A stretch of DNA of 64,000 nucleotides, from positions 186,001-250,000 of the forward strand of contig NZ_RJVA01000009.1 in the NCBI RefSeq assembly GCF_003751385.1, written 5' to 3'. The notes beneath the pieces were generated by a model. It had not been told where the DNA came from. It did not search any database and saw only the letters and a list, made by a program, of their open reading frames with translations. The stretch is from Desulfosoma caldarium (GTDB lineage: Bacteria; Desulfobacterota; Syntrophobacteria; Syntrophobacterales; DSM-9756). Shown one piece after another: positions 9,049-18,938 of this stretch; position 1 is the first letter of the stretch, and every line of letters begins with the position of its first letter. Position numbers and translations under genes: made by a program.

Positions 9049-9606
9049 ATGCCTGTTGAAAAGGTGCTCATCGCCGTTCTCGGCTCGGACAGACCCGGCA
9101 TCGTGGCCGCCGTTTCTCGAGTTCTGTCCGAAAATGAGTGCAACATCGAGGATGTCAGCCAAACCATTCTTCAATCGGAGTTTGCCGGGGTTTTTATGGC
9201 GTCGCTTCCCAAGGGATTGTCCATGGAGGCACTGGAGAGCCGGCTTCAGGAGCACCTCAAGCCCATGGATCTCTCGGTCCTGATCAAACCGGTCAGGCTA
9301 TCGATAAGATACGAGCCCCCGCCAAGCCAACCCTTTGTGGTCACCACCATCGGGCCTGATCGCTTGGGTCTTGTGGCCGGAATAACGGAAGTCATGGCCC
9401 GCTTTGGCGTCAATATCACGAACCTGCGGGCGGCCTTTCGAGGCGGAACCGATCCTCGGCGCAATGTCATGATCTACGAAGTGGATATTCCCCTGCACAT
9501 TGACCAGCAGGCTTTTCGCAAAGCCCTTCGCCAAAGGGCGCAAGACTTGGGGCTGGACCTCAGTCTTCAGCATCGGGACATCTTTGAGGCGATCCATCGT
9601 GTCTGA
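9049..9606 (+). CDS. Tandem ACT-domain protein (GcvR-like)
   Basis: Small cytoplasmic protein made of two ACT domains, about residues 4-78 (VLIAVLGSDRPGIVAAVS) and 93-175 (VVTTIGPDRLGLVAGITEVMARFGVNI). ACT pairs of this type occur in the glycine-cleavage regulator GcvR and in proteins that bind amino acids. A DUF711 (PFL/UPF0210) gene follows 46 bases later, an association well known for ACT proteins of this kind, so the pair probably works together rather than as a true GcvR. The ATG at 9049 has GGGAGG upstream. Ligand and function are unknown. Confidence 0.88.
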   Translation: MPVEKVLIAVLGSDRPGIVAAVSRVLSENECNIEDVSQTILQSEFAGVFMASLPKGLSMEALESRLQEHLKPMDLSVLIKPVRLSIRYEPPPSQPFVVTTIGPDRLGLVAGITEVMARFGVNITNLRAAFRGGTDPRRNVMIYEVDIPLHIDQQAFRKALRQRAQDLGLDLSLQHRDIFEAIHRV

Positions 9607-9652
9607 TTCAGACGGAAAGCCCCAAAAACTTCATGAGGAGTTGACGTAAGCT

Positions 9653-11026
9653 ATGCTTTCGGACCGTGAGATTCTTTCCACCTTGGAAATGCTTCGAAGC
9701 GAACATTTGGACGTGCGCACGGTGACCCTGGGCATCAGTCTTTTTGATTGTGCCGATTCCGATGTGAACGCATTTTGTGAAAAAATCCGGCAAAAAATCC
9801 TTCGCCTGGCCCACGACCTCGTCTCCGTCTGCGACGAAGTGGGAGACAAGTACGGCATTCCCGTGGTCAACAAACGCGTGGCCGTCAGTCCCTTGGCCGT
9901 CGTTGGGGCTGCCTTTGGACGGGAAGAGCTTGTCAAGGCGGCCCAGGCCCTTGACGACGCCGCTCAAATCGTTCGCGTGGACTTTATCGGAGGGTTCAGC
10001 GCTCTTGTGGAAAAGGGATTCACCAACGGGGATGTGAGCCTCATGGATGCCATTCCGGACGCTCTCGCAAAGACTCAGCGCGTGTGCGCTTCGGTGAACG
10101 TGGCAAGCACCAAGGCCGGCATTAACATGGACGCGGTCCATATGATGGGCCAAATCATCAAGCGCACGGCTGACGCCACAGCCGACGCCGACGGCATCGG
10201 GTGCGCCAAGCTGTGCGTGTTTGCCAACATTCCTCCAGACATTCCCTTTATGGCCGGAGCCTACCTGGGCGTCGGGGAACCAGAGGCGGTCATCAATGTG
10301 GGCGTCAGCGGCCCCGGAGTGGTGCGCAAAGCCATTGACCGAGCACGCCGATCCAACCCAGGGCTGGATTTGGGCCAGTTGGCGGAAGTCATCAAACACA
10401 CCGCTTTCAAGGTGACCCGTGTGGGGGAACTCATCGGGCGCGAAGTCGCCCGACGCTTGGACATTCCCTTTGGCGTGGTGGACTTGAGCCTCGCACCCAC
10501 GCCCAACGTGGGGGACAGTGTGGGTGAGATTTTTCAGAGCCTGGGCCTGCACAGCATCGGTGTGCCTGGCTCCACCGCCGTTTTGGCCATGCTCAACGAT
10601 GCCGTGAAAAAAGGGGGCGCCTTTGCCAGCAGTTACGTTGGAGGCTTGAGCGGGGCGTTTATTCCCGTGAGCGAAGATCTGAACATTTCGGAGGCGGCCC
10701 GCCGAGGGCACCTCAGCCTGGAAAAGCTAGAAGCCATGACCAGCGTCTGCTCCGTGGGCCTGGACATGGTGGCCCTTCCCGGGGACACGTCGGCAGAAAC
10801 CCTGGCCGCCATCATCGCCGACGAAATGGCCATCGGCGTCATCAATCGCAAGACCACGGCGGCTCGACTCATTCCCGTGCCCGGAAAAAAGGCAGGAGAA
10901 AAGGCCTACTTTGGAGGCCTTTTGGGAGAAGCGACCATCATTCCCGTGCCTAACGGGGAATTGTCCACGGAATTCATCTGCCTTGGGGGCCGCATTCCCG
11001 CCCCCGTACAAAGCCTCAATAACTGA
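9653..11026 (+). CDS. DUF711 / PFL-family (UPF0210) protein
   Basis: 457-residue protein of the conserved UPF0210 (DUF711) family, related in fold to pyruvate formate-lyase-like proteins but of unproved activity. Typical blocks include VNKRVAVSPLAVVG, INMDAVHMMGQIIK, GCAKLCVFANIPPD, FMAGAYLGVGEPEAVINVGVSGPG (first half and second half contiguous) and a C-terminal CLGGRIPAPVQSLNN. Length is normal. The start follows GAGGAG at a slightly long spacing of 12 bases. It forms a two-gene unit with the preceding ACT protein. Confidence 0.9.
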   Translation: MLSDREILSTLEMLRSEHLDVRTVTLGISLFDCADSDVNAFCEKIRQKILRLAHDLVSVCDEVGDKYGIPVVNKRVAVSPLAVVGAAFGREELVKAAQALDDAAQIVRVDFIGGFSALVEKGFTNGDVSLMDAIPDALAKTQRVCASVNVASTKAGINMDAVHMMGQIIKRTADATADADGIGCAKLCVFANIPPDIPFMAGAYLGVGEPEAVINVGVSGPGVVRKAIDRARRSNPGLDLGQLAEVIKHTAFKVTRVGELIGREVARRLDIPFGVVDLSLAPTPNVGDSVGEIFQSLGLHSIGVPGSTAVLAMLNDAVKKGGAFASSYVGGLSGAFIPVSEDLNISEAARRGHLSLEKLEAMTSVCSVGLDMVALPGDTSAETLAAIIADEMAIGVINRKTTAARLIPVPGKKAGEKAYFGGLLGEATIIPVPNGELSTEFICLGGRIPAPVQSLNN

Positions 11027-11142
11027 CTGAATCCCCTCCGGGCATGACCTCGAAGGACTTCATCCTGAAAAAGGAGTGCCCTGGGCAAAGCCGTCATAGG
11101 GGTTGATCGCTTCTTGGACTTCCGGCTGTTTTCGAAAAAGGA

Positions 11143-11165
11143 GGGCCGTGGCCTTCCCACGGCCC
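11143..11165 (-). terminator. Rho-independent terminator downstream of cimA
   Basis: A perfect 9-bp stem, GGGCCGTGG at 11143-11151 with CCACGGCCC at 11157-11165, and a 5-base loop. On the minus strand the stem is followed by TCCTTTTTC, an adequate U tract, about 117 bases after the cimA stop. On the plus strand it is followed by A residues, so it should not stop plus-strand transcription. Confidence 0.7.
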
Positions 11166-11281
11166 AAAAGTATGGTCAACCGACAAGGTACCAGGTCGTG
11201 CGCCCATCCCCTAATGCGCTCATTGTGCCAAATCGATCGAGGCCTTCATGAGTCCCAATAATGACGTGGAAAAGGCTTAGC

Positions 11282-12889
11282 TTACTTTTCGCCACAGCCC
11301 TTCTTTTCCTGATTTTTTTCTGCCATGTACATCTTGTAGTTGATGCTGTCCACCAGCGCCTGCCAACTGGCTTCCAAGATGTCGTGGGACACCCCGACGG
11401 TGCCCCAACGTTCCTTACCATCGTGGGATTCGATCAAGACACGCACCTTGGATGCCGTGCCCTCTTTGCCAGGAAGGACGCGCACGCGGTAATCGGTCAG
11501 TACCATGCCCTTGAGCTCTGGATAAAATTTTTCAAGAGCCTTTCGGAGCGCATTGTCTAGCGCATTCACAGGCCCGCGCCCCAAAGCCGCGGTGTGCTCT
11601 TCCTGCCCACCAACCCTCACGCGAATGGTCGCTTCCGAAACCGGATCGCCGTCTTCACTGAACTTTTGATCCACCACGCGATAGCCGATCAGTTCAAAGT
11701 ATTTCTTGAAGCGGCCCATGGCCCTGTTGATGAGGAGTTCAAAACTGGCTTCGGCGGCTTCAAACTGGTACCCCTGATGCTCCAATTCCTTGATCTGATT
11801 GAGGACTTCCAAGGCCACAGGATCCTTGGAAGAAATGGGAATGCCGAACTCCATGGCCTTGCGCTGAACACCTGCCCGCCCGGACAGGTCGGAAATGAGA
11901 AACCGCCGCTTGTTCCCCACCAAAGCCGGGTCAATGTGCTCATACGTGGATGGATGGCGCTCCACCGCACTGATATGCACACCACCCTTATGAGCAAAGG
12001 CACTGCGCCCCACGTAGGGTTGGTACCGATTGGGAGGCACGTTGGCGATTTCCAAAATAAATCGACTAACTTGCCGAAGCTTTCGCAAATCTTCGGGATC
12101 CAGACATGGGATGTTCATCTTCACGCACAGAGCGGGAATGATGGAACAAAGGTTGGCGTTGCCGCAGCGCTCCCCCACCCCGTTGAACGTCCCCTGCACC
12201 TGGCTCGCTCCCATCTCCACAGCCGCCAGCGAATTGGCCACCGCCAGATCCGAATCGTTGTGCGCATGTATACCCAGAGGCACGTTGGGAAACCGTTCCT
12301 GAACCGCCTTGATAGCCTCCTGTATAAAGGACGGAAGGTTGCCTCCGTTGGTATCACACAACACCAGGCACTCGGCACCGCCTTCCACGGCCTTTTCCAA
12401 AGTGGCCAGAGCATATTCCGAGTCTTCTCGAAACCCATCAAAAAAGTGCTCGGCATCGTAGAACAAGGTGGACACCTGCGGTCTCAGAAAGGCCAAACTA
12501 TCGCGGATAATTTCCAGGTTCTTTTCAAGTGTGGTTCGTAGAGCCTCCTTGACGTGCACCGTCCAGCTCTTGCCAAAAATGGTCACCACCGGCGTCTTGG
12601 CCTCCACCAAGGCGTGTAGATTTGGGTCGTGCTCCGCCCGCTTGGAAGGATGGTGCGTGGAGCCAAAGGCGGCAATTTTTGCCCGCTTCAGCGCATAATT
12701 TCGTATTTCCGAAAAGAATTCTTCGTCCTTGGGATTAGATCCCGGCCATCCCCCTTCAATGTAATGAATGCCCAAATCGTCCAGCTTCAAGGCCACACGG
12801 ATCTTGTCCGTCAGGGATAGATTGAAATCTTCCGCCTGAGTTCCGTCCCTCAGCGTGGTATCGTAAAGAAAAACTTGGCTTGGTGGCAT
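11282..12889 (-). CDS. cimA: (R)-citramalate synthase
   Basis: CimA condenses pyruvate with acetyl-CoA to give citramalate, the entry to the threonine-independent isoleucine pathway. The HMGL-like barrel carries [14 protein letters not shown] near the N-terminus and metal-binding HAHND with [12 protein letters not shown]. The C-terminal third is a LeuA-type allosteric dimerisation domain, so feedback regulation by isoleucine is plausible. I chose the ATG at 12889 (535 residues) because TTGGAG precedes it at good spacing and [16 protein letters not shown] is a normal start; an in-frame start at 12955 would overlap the HD-GYP gene. The upstream HD-GYP stop is 62 bases away on the same strand. 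Confidence 0.93.
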   Translation of the reverse strand: MPPSQVFLYDTTLRDGTQAEDFNLSLTDKIRVALKLDDLGIHYIEGGWPGSNPKDEEFFSEIRNYALKRAKIAAFGSTHHPSKRAEHDPNLHALVEAKTPVVTIFGKSWTVHVKEALRTTLEKNLEIIRDSLAFLRPQVSTLFYDAEHFFDGFREDSEYALATLEKAVEGGAECLVLCDTNGGNLPSFIQEAIKAVQERFPNVPLGIHAHNDSDLAVANSLAAVEMGASQVQGTFNGVGERCGNANLCSIIPALCVKMNIPCLDPEDLRKLRQVSRFILEIANVPPNRYQPYVGRSAFAHKGGVHISAVERHPSTYEHIDPALVGNKRRFLISDLSGRAGVQRKAMEFGIPISSKDPVALEVLNQIKELEHQGYQFEAAEASFELLINRAMGRFKKYFELIGYRVVDQKFSEDGDPVSEATIRVRVGGQEEHTAALGRGPVNALDNALRKALEKFYPELKGMVLTDYRVRVLPGKEGTASKVRVLIESHDGKERWGTVGVSHDILEASWQALVDSINYKMYMAEKNQEKKGCGEK

Positions 12890-12951
12890 TGTTGACTCCA
12901 ATGCTTTCAGCAACCTTCCCGTGCTTTTGAGCGGTTTTGGGGCGGCTCGGT

Positions 12952-14058
12952 TCACGAGCCAAGGTATTGAATGAACTTATACAGAAGGTGCCGGTCAAAG
13001 GAAAGCCTCATCTCACTTTGCATAATCCTGAGAGCCTTGAAGGGGGTGACGGCTTTCTTGTAGGGGCGATGCGTCGTGAGGGCATCGAAACAGTCGCAAA
13101 TATGCAGCACGCGAGCAAAAGGGTGAATCTCGGAGCCCTTGAGGCCTAGAGGATAACCCGTGCCATCCATGGCCTCGTGATGTTGGCGCACGGTGGCCAA
13201 CTGATCCGCATTCATCCATCCCATGGAAGCCAAATGAGCGTAAGCACTTTCCGGATGCCGCCGAATGTGGGCAAATTCCTCACGCGTCAGGGAATCGGGC
13301 TTCAGGAGGATGCGCGAATCCACCCATACCTTGCCGATATCATGATACAAACCGGCCGATCCAAGCCGCACCACATCTTCATGACGCCAGTTCATATGCC
13401 AGCAAAAAGCCATGGCCAACATGGACACCTGAACGCTGTGCGTAAACATCTCATAATTCTTCATGAATCGGCGATAGATGTGGCCGGCCCTCAACCGGTT
13501 CGAGCGAAGATACCGAACGACGGCGTCGGCCCATTGACCCGCTTTCTTGACAAACGTTCCGTCATTCACCTCTCCAAAGAGACGCCGTGCAATGAATTCT
13601 CCATAATGATGTAGGACCAAAGCCTTCTGCGCGATGGGCGTGGCCTCATCTTCGGCATACGCCCGCAGAATTTCATGAAAATAACCGTCCAACTCCGCCA
13701 CTTCATGCGCTTCAACATAAAGCTCGTGGACGCGTTGCTCCTTGAGAGCCTTTCTCCACGCTTCAGAATAAGACTGCCCCCGTTCCAAGACCTTAACGAA
13801 CGTGGGCAATTTTTCCCCCTTGGCCATCACCGGGATATAAAGATTGCACGGCACCATGAAGTCCGGAACCAAGAATTTAATGGGAAAAGCCTCGTAACCT
13901 AGCTCTTCAAAGGTGACCGGTCCTGTGAGGGATTGTTTCCGAGCCTTTCGAAGATCGAGAGCGCCAAACCCAGTGTCGAGCACCGCCGCCGATCTCGCCA
14001 TATCCACCCACCTCACCATAATGGCGTCCATCTGGACCTTTTCGCTCCCGTGTTGCAC
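12952..14058 (-). CDS. HD-GYP domain phosphodiesterase (c-di-GMP type)
   Basis: The C-terminal half is an HD-GYP domain with H239-D240 ([10 protein letters not shown]), the HH pair at 293-294 and the GTGYP motif (about 299-303), all intact, which is the family signature for c-di-GMP hydrolysis. The N-terminal 180 residues form a separate region that I do not recognise ([20 protein letters not shown]), probably sensory or adaptor. No membrane segment is visible. The start is uncertain: GTG at 14058, ATG at 14031 (AAGG upstream) or ATG at 14001 (GAGGTGG upstream). The neighbouring GAF gene upstream on the same strand could supply input. Confidence 0.88.
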   Translation of the reverse strand: MQHGSEKVQMDAIMVRWVDMARSAAVLDTGFGALDLRKARKQSLTGPVTFEELGYEAFPIKFLVPDFMVPCNLYIPVMAKGEKLPTFVKVLERGQSYSEAWRKALKEQRVHELYVEAHEVAELDGYFHEILRAYAEDEATPIAQKALVLHHYGEFIARRLFGEVNDGTFVKKAGQWADAVVRYLRSNRLRAGHIYRRFMKNYEMFTHSVQVSMLAMAFCWHMNWRHEDVVRLGSAGLYHDIGKVWVDSRILLKPDSLTREEFAHIRRHPESAYAHLASMGWMNADQLATVRQHHEAMDGTGYPLGLKGSEIHPFARVLHICDCFDALTTHRPYKKAVTPFKALRIMQSEMRLSFDRHLLYKFIQYLGS

Positions 14059-14119
14059 CCCATGGCGCTTCAGAAAGCGTCAGGCCTAAAACCCTTCTTG
14101 CGCAGACACCTGCCCTGGT

Positions 14120-14146
14120 TCTATAAAAGATCGGCAGCTTCGTCAA
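14120..14146 (-). promoter_or_regulatory. Candidate sigma-70 promoter for the HD-GYP gene
   Basis: On the minus strand TTGACG (plus coordinates 14141-14146) and TATAGA (14120-14125) are separated by 15 bases, about 60 bases upstream of the HD-GYP start. The hexamers are good but the spacer is short, so this is tentative. Confidence 0.35.
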
Positions 14147-14233
14147 AATTCTTGAAAATTCTTTCAGCCATATTGAGAGCTTACACGACCATTTTTGTAA
14201 GATTTGAGGCCTCTGGGCTTTGAACCGCTAAAC

Positions 14234-14800
14234 TTATAGGCTTCGACGGTAGCCGACAAAACGAAAGACGTCGCTCATGACTTCTTCGTAGTCTTTTTTC
14301 AATCTTTCATAGAGGCGAGCGTTCTCGATGGCGATCCCTCCCAATTCCCCCAGGGCCTCCACGAAAGCCAGGTCTTCTTCTTGAAACCTCTTGGGTTCTT
14401 CCGTGTAGATGCGCAACACACCGATGACACGCCCCTTGACTTTGAGCGGCACAGAACAGATGCCCACGATGCCTTCCTTCTTTGCCGCCTCTCCATACTG
14501 GGCGCGAGGATCGGTGGCCGCATCGTCGATGATCACCGTGTGCCCCTGAAGGCATTCCGCCAAGCTTTGGTCGGCATCCACTGGGCCCTTATGAATGTAA
14601 GCGTCGCTCAAGCCATAGCTGGCGACCAGTTCCAGGGTTCTTCCTTTGGGATCCAGAAGGCGAACGGCGCACGCCTTGGCTTTCAGGACTTTAGGAACAG
14701 TTTTCACCATGGCCTGCAGCACGTTCTGCACGTCCAGAGACCCGCTCACCACCTGCACTATTTCTCGAAAGGCTTCAAGGTATGTTCTCTCCTTGGTCAT
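14234..14800 (-). CDS. GAF-domain sensor protein
   Basis: A soluble 188-residue protein consisting essentially of one GAF domain (about residues 20-165): LDVQNVLQAMVKTVPKVLKAKACAVRLLD, ICSVPLKVKGRVIGVLRIYTE (first and second halves) and AIENARLYERL. It has no output domain, so it probably passes a signal to a partner, possibly the HD-GYP protein encoded 175 bases downstream. The ATG at 14800 is preceded by GGGTGGGTG; an in-frame ATG at 14863 would add 21 Lys/Trp-rich residues that look non-native. A 29-codon ORF ends two bases before this start. Confidence 0.82.
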   Translation of the reverse strand: MTKERTYLEAFREIVQVVSGSLDVQNVLQAMVKTVPKVLKAKACAVRLLDPKGRTLELVASYGLSDAYIHKGPVDADQSLAECLQGHTVIIDDAATDPRAQYGEAAKKEGIVGICSVPLKVKGRVIGVLRIYTEEPKRFQEEDLAFVEALGELGGIAIENARLYERLKKDYEEVMSDVFRFVGYRRSL

Positions 14801-14802
14801 CG

Positions 14803-14892
14803 TCACCCACCCTTTTTTGGCTTTTCTTCCAACTTTCCACCATCCTTTGGACGCCTCTTGCATCCAAGCCTCAGGCCGTCCCCGGTGGTCAT
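14803..14892 (-). CDS. 29-residue ORF with ideal ribosome binding site, upstream of the GAF gene
   Basis: A short ORF begins at the ATG at plus coordinate 14892, with a perfect AGGAGG five bases upstream, and ends in TGA at 14803-14805, two bases before the GAF gene's ATG. The product is very basic and Lys/Gly-rich, starts MTTGDGLRLG and ends KKGG. It resembles no family that I know. The tight spacing suggests a translated leader that couples to, or tunes, GAF expression; it could also be chance. Confidence 0.35.
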   Translation of the reverse strand: MTTGDGLRLGCKRRPKDGGKLEEKPKKGG

Positions 14893-15103
14893 GCGTGCCT
14901 CCTGAGGTCGGCGTGGCGTCCTTAGTAAGACCTTATTGGCCCTCGGGACCGCCTCAACAAACGGGAAAAAGGTGCCCTCGCAGACCGAGCAAGCACATTT
15001 CGAGACCAGGCAAGTACTCTACCGCTCAGCCTCCTCAGGAAACGCCCATCGAGACACGGCCAAAAGCCCCTAGATACTTGTGCAGGTCTCGTGGAAGAGG
15101 CTA

Positions 15104-18100
15104 TCAGGCCACATGCCGCCATTCCATGACGACTTCCCTTTGGCCCACTTCGTAGCGGGGCAATCCCAAAAGGCGAAGCAATCGATCGGTCATTCGACAT
15201 GACCTCGGACGGTATTGGTCTATTTTTTCGATCTCTTCCACGAGAAATCGCACCAGATGGCGTTTCAATGTGAACGTCGTGCCTTCCATATGGCGCCGCA
15301 CGCCGGTTACGCGAACAAGGTCCTGGCGCGTGAGCAGACGCAAAGCTTCCAGGGCTTCAAAAACGTCGCGCCGTCCCATTTCGGGATTTTGCAAAAGGTA
15401 GTGAAAAAAGGCCGCAGGAAAGAACCGAAGGGCACTGGTCACCGGATTGGCGGCGGTGGTCCCAAGGCCGCATTGACTTCCTGAGCGCACCACGTCGCTC
15501 ATGGCCCATAGTTCATGAATATCAGCCGCCTTACCCTGCCCGGCTAGAAGCCGATCCAGCACGTTTCCCAAAGCCCGGGTCCCCCGAAAACACGACGGGC
15601 ACTGCCCGCAGGACTCTTCTGCGAGCCAATCCGTAAAATGCCTGGCCAAACGCACCACGTCGTCGTCTTCTCCGATAAACACCAGCCCGCCTGATCCCAA
15701 CATGGCCCCAGCATCACTGAAGGTGTCGAAGTCCAGCGGGGTTTGCAGCAGATAGGCTCGAGCTCCCGTCAAAGAGAGAATGGCTCCGGACGGCCCGCCG
15801 ATTTGTACCCCGGAAAGCTTCTTTCCATCCTGAACGCCTCCGCAGATTTCAATGATATCGGCAAGGGTCTTGCCGAATCGAACTTCCACCAGGCCGGTTT
15901 TTTTCACAATGCCTGCCACAGAAAAGATTTTTGTTCCACCGCTTCGGGACGTGCCCAGACCCGCATACCAGGCACTACCTCGCTGGATGATGACGGGCAC
16001 ATTGGCAAAGGTTTCCACGTTGTTGAGCAGGGTGGGCTTGCCCCACAACCCCCGCACCGTGTTGGACGGTGCCTTGATGGTCGGCTCGGCCGGCTTGCCC
16101 TCGATGGCGCGCATGATGGCCCGCTTTTCTCCAGCAACAAAAGCCCCAGCCCCCAAGCGTATTTCGATGTCGAAATGCAAACCGGGCACACCGAAAATAT
16201 TGTGCCCCAAAAATCCACAGCGTCGCGCCTCAAAAAGGGCATCCTCAAGGCTTCGCACGGCGTCTTCGTATTCCTTACGCACGTAGATCACACCATAGCG
16301 GGCCCCCACAGCTATGGCAGCCAGAATCATTCCTTCCAAGACCTGGTGGGGTTTTTGTTCGATGAGCGTGCGATCCATAAAGGCTCCAGGATCGCCTTCG
16401 TCGCCGTTGGCCACGATCAGCTTGATGGGGTCCTGATTGCCGTCTTCCGGCTCGATGCGACACACCGCCCGCAGCATGGCTTCCCACTTTCGACCCGTGG
16501 GAAAACCGGCGCCTCCGCGTCCCCGCAGTCGCGCGTCCCGAACCTCTGCGATAAGGCGCTCAGGACTCCAGGGAGGCTCGCCCCGAAATCCCAACACTCG
16601 AAACACGGATTCATACCCTCCCGCCTCGCGGTAGGAATCCATGCGCATGGGGTTCTTGGCGCTGGCATAGCCCAAAACCACACGATCCTGAGCGGATCGA
16701 AAGGAGGGGTCTTGATGACCTGCGGATTCGCCTTTCACCGCCGCATCGTTTCCATAGGGAACACCGGAACTTTCCCCGGTCAGGACCACACCCAGGTAGG
16801 CCTGGGATGATTCCACAACGAGCAGCCGGTCCGTATAAGGCCCGAGAATCACCGTGCGCTCAGGTGTTATCAGGGCCACGAGACCATCCACCAAATGAAC
16901 AGTCGGAGGAAGCACCGCAGCCAGGATGCTTTCGTCGGTCATCTCGGGTAGGCCAAGCCCTCGAATCAACCGCCGATTCTTACCATAAATCACGGCTCCG
17001 AAGCGATCGGAACCGTCCACATCCCGCATCTTGAACGGCAGGACTCGAGGAATCAACCGCCCAAGATCTTCTCTTCGCCCGTCCGGCCGCTCCACGGCCA
17101 CATCCCCCTCGGCATGCAACACCACGGCGCCGCCGCTGAAGGTCTCGTCCCGAAAAGCCTCCGGCACGGTCAGCCCTGATCCCGTTTTGGGAAAAACGTC
17201 CACACGCTCTACCTTCAAGGCCTCAATAGGTTCGCTCACCGTTTCGGACACCAATTTTTCCACGAGGCGTGCCACGAAAAGCTGCCGATTTGTATAGTCC
17301 GGGCCCTGAATCAGTTGACGCACGAGCCGAGGAATGTCTTCGGCTTTCTGTTGTCCGTAAAACCGATTGCCGGCTCGCACCACGGGAGCCAAATGGCAGA
17401 CACCGAAGCAGTCCATTTCCACGTATTGGACACCATAGCGCCCCACAACATCCACTTCCGCTCCGATCTCCATGGTCAGGCGGCGCGACAATTCAGGCTG
17501 ACCTCGGAGAAAACAGGCCGTTCCCTTGCACACATAGATGATGATCTCTCCGGACGGATCGGCGCTGTATTGCTTGTACGAAGCAATGACTCGGAGAACG
17601 TCTTCGGGGTCCAGACCCAGACGTTCCACGATATTTTGGCACGCCTCCGGGGTTACGTATCCAAACAGCCCCTGAACCTCATGGAGCACTCGTGGCAGAT
17701 AGGCTCGCGCATCCAGTCCCCCAAGAGCACGATACATGTCCTTGACTTTTTCCCGTTCCACGAAACACTGGACCACGTCGGGTCTGAAGAAAAACGCTTT
17801 AAGCCACCAATTTTTTTCTTCCTCATCGTAGCTGACACGGTGGGCGGCATGTTCGGGAAGACGGTTAAAACGTTCGCACTCCTGCTCTAAGGCCGCCCTC
17901 TGCACCTTCTCATCAGCGTAGCAGGTCTTGAGAAGACGGCGGTAGGCCGCGTCGTTTTCGATTAAGAATCGAATGAAATACCTATGATGGGGATCGCGTG
18001 CCTCCATATCTTCCATAAGGTACAAAGAGGCCTTTTCCAGATCCTTGACAGGAAAGCTTCGGCCTTGTTTCCCCCACGCTTTCCTCAGAGCCGCTTCAAA

Positions 18101-18769
18101 GTCCTTCCACAACTCCGATCCCGGCAAGGACACCCAATCGTCCGGTGAAGGCACGGCGAGCTCTTCAGCGCATCCGGTCACAGTGGCCAGGGTTTCCCAA
18201 AGCCATGTCAGGGAATCCGGTCCCAACGGCCCTGGGCACCGCCTTAGCTCGGGCGCAACGTGGCGAACCCATTGAAGGCCGCCCAGTCCACCTCGAGCCT
18301 CACTGACCAGCCCATCCCTAATGGCACGGCCTCGAGCGTTAGCATCGGCGAACGCCAGATCCAAGGCTTCCAAAGACTTCCTCAGATCTTTGGGAAGTCT
18401 TGGACCGGAAGCTCTGAGGTACTCGAGGATCATGTCGATCATGTCTTTCTCGCGCCAGTCCCTTCGTCCCAGGCTTTCTCGAACCAAACGGACAAAAGCG
18501 TCTTCCCGATCACGCCCCCACAATTCCGGGCCCTGCGCCTCAAGCTTGGACACGAACGTGGCAAGACTTTCCGGATCATCACCCAAAAGCAACCGCAGTT
18601 CGTCCAGTCCCGATCGCAGCGCACGGAGCACCATGGCCAATGGCCAAAGGTCTTTGGGCAAGCGGGTATCTCGAATCGGTCCCGCATGAACCACGGCGGC
18701 TTGCAGGCGTTCCATCCACCAGGCGGGATCGCACGACATTCGAGGATTTATGGGCTGGTAAGCGTTCAT
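15104..18769 (-). CDS. Giant NuoE-NuoF fusion: NADH-binding flavin/Fe-S subunit of the 2-oxoacid oxidoreductase cluster
   Basis: 1221-residue fusion. Residues 1-300 are helical and unrecognised. A NuoE-like thioredoxin-fold domain (about 340-510) has [2Fe-2S] ligands C414-x4-C419 and C454-x3-C458. After a linker (about 510-690) comes a NuoF-like domain (about 690-1160) with the NADH loop GRGGAGFPTGRKW, the NGDEGDPGAFMDR and GAGAFVAGEKRAIM FMN-site blocks and a [4Fe-4S] motif C1054-x2-C1057-x2-C1060 with C1100. The usual GEE of the flavin site reads GEK here. The ATG at 18769 has GGAGA upstream. It is the last gene of the three-gene minus-strand operon and is the likely NAD(H) port of the complex. 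NAD+ reduction by electrons from the PFOR-like subunit is inferred. Confidence 0.85.
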   Translation of the reverse strand: MNAYQPINPRMSCDPAWWMERLQAAVVHAGPIRDTRLPKDLWPLAMVLRALRSGLDELRLLLGDDPESLATFVSKLEAQGPELWGRDREDAFVRLVRESLGRRDWREKDMIDMILEYLRASGPRLPKDLRKSLEALDLAFADANARGRAIRDGLVSEARGGLGGLQWVRHVAPELRRCPGPLGPDSLTWLWETLATVTGCAEELAVPSPDDWVSLPGSELWKDFEAALRKAWGKQGRSFPVKDLEKASLYLMEDMEARDPHHRYFIRFLIENDAAYRRLLKTCYADEKVQRAALEQECERFNRLPEHAAHRVSYDEEEKNWWLKAFFFRPDVVQCFVEREKVKDMYRALGGLDARAYLPRVLHEVQGLFGYVTPEACQNIVERLGLDPEDVLRVIASYKQYSADPSGEIIIYVCKGTACFLRGQPELSRRLTMEIGAEVDVVGRYGVQYVEMDCFGVCHLAPVVRAGNRFYGQQKAEDIPRLVRQLIQGPDYTNRQLFVARLVEKLVSETVSEPIEALKVERVDVFPKTGSGLTVPEAFRDETFSGGAVVLHAEGDVAVERPDGRREDLGRLIPRVLPFKMRDVDGSDRFGAVIYGKNRRLIRGLGLPEMTDESILAAVLPPTVHLVDGLVALITPERTVILGPYTDRLLVVESSQAYLGVVLTGESSGVPYGNDAAVKGESAGHQDPSFRSAQDRVVLGYASAKNPMRMDSYREAGGYESVFRVLGFRGEPPWSPERLIAEVRDARLRGRGGAGFPTGRKWEAMLRAVCRIEPEDGNQDPIKLIVANGDEGDPGAFMDRTLIEQKPHQVLEGMILAAIAVGARYGVIYVRKEYEDAVRSLEDALFEARRCGFLGHNIFGVPGLHFDIEIRLGAGAFVAGEKRAIMRAIEGKPAEPTIKAPSNTVRGLWGKPTLLNNVETFANVPVIIQRGSAWYAGLGTSRSGGTKIFSVAGIVKKTGLVEVRFGKTLADIIEICGGVQDGKKLSGVQIGGPSGAILSLTGARAYLLQTPLDFDTFSDAGAMLGSGGLVFIGEDDDVVRLARHFTDWLAEESCGQCPSCFRGTRALGNVLDRLLAGQGKAADIHELWAMSDVVRSGSQCGLGTTAANPVTSALRFFPAAFFHYLLQNPEMGRRDVFEALEALRLLTRQDLVRVTGVRRHMEGTTFTLKRHLVRFLVEEIEKIDQYRPRSCRMTDRLLRLLGLPRYEVGQREVVMEWRHVA

Positions 18770-18870
18770 GGTGTCTTCTCCACGGCCGACGTTTTTATTC
18801 TCAAGCAGTGTTCCAAGCCTTCCTTCACCTACATCGGTGACTCCCAGACCTCGTTGCTTCGTTTTACAAA

Positions 18871-18886
18871 GGCGCCGGAAGGCGCC
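18871..18886 (-). terminator. Hairpin between the second and third giant genes (possible attenuator)
   Basis: GGCGCC at 18871-18876 and again at 18881-18886, separated by four bases, form a 6-bp hairpin in the 169-base gap. On the minus strand it is followed by TTTGTAAAA, a weak U tract. It might reduce read-through to the NuoEF-like gene; the strength is doubtful. Confidence 0.3.
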
Positions 18887-18938
18887 ATGAAATGGACCGA
18901 TGTGCGCAGAGCCTTGCGTTCCATCCTTTATCGAGTCT

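Noticed and set aside
9608-10711. Long minus-strand open frame opposite the DUF711 gene
   Set aside because: Antisense shadow created by the high GC third position; His/Gly-rich with no recognisable family.
15743-16810. 355-codon plus-strand frame inside the NuoEF-like gene
   Set aside because: Antisense to the NuoF motifs, compositionally odd, no recognisable domain.
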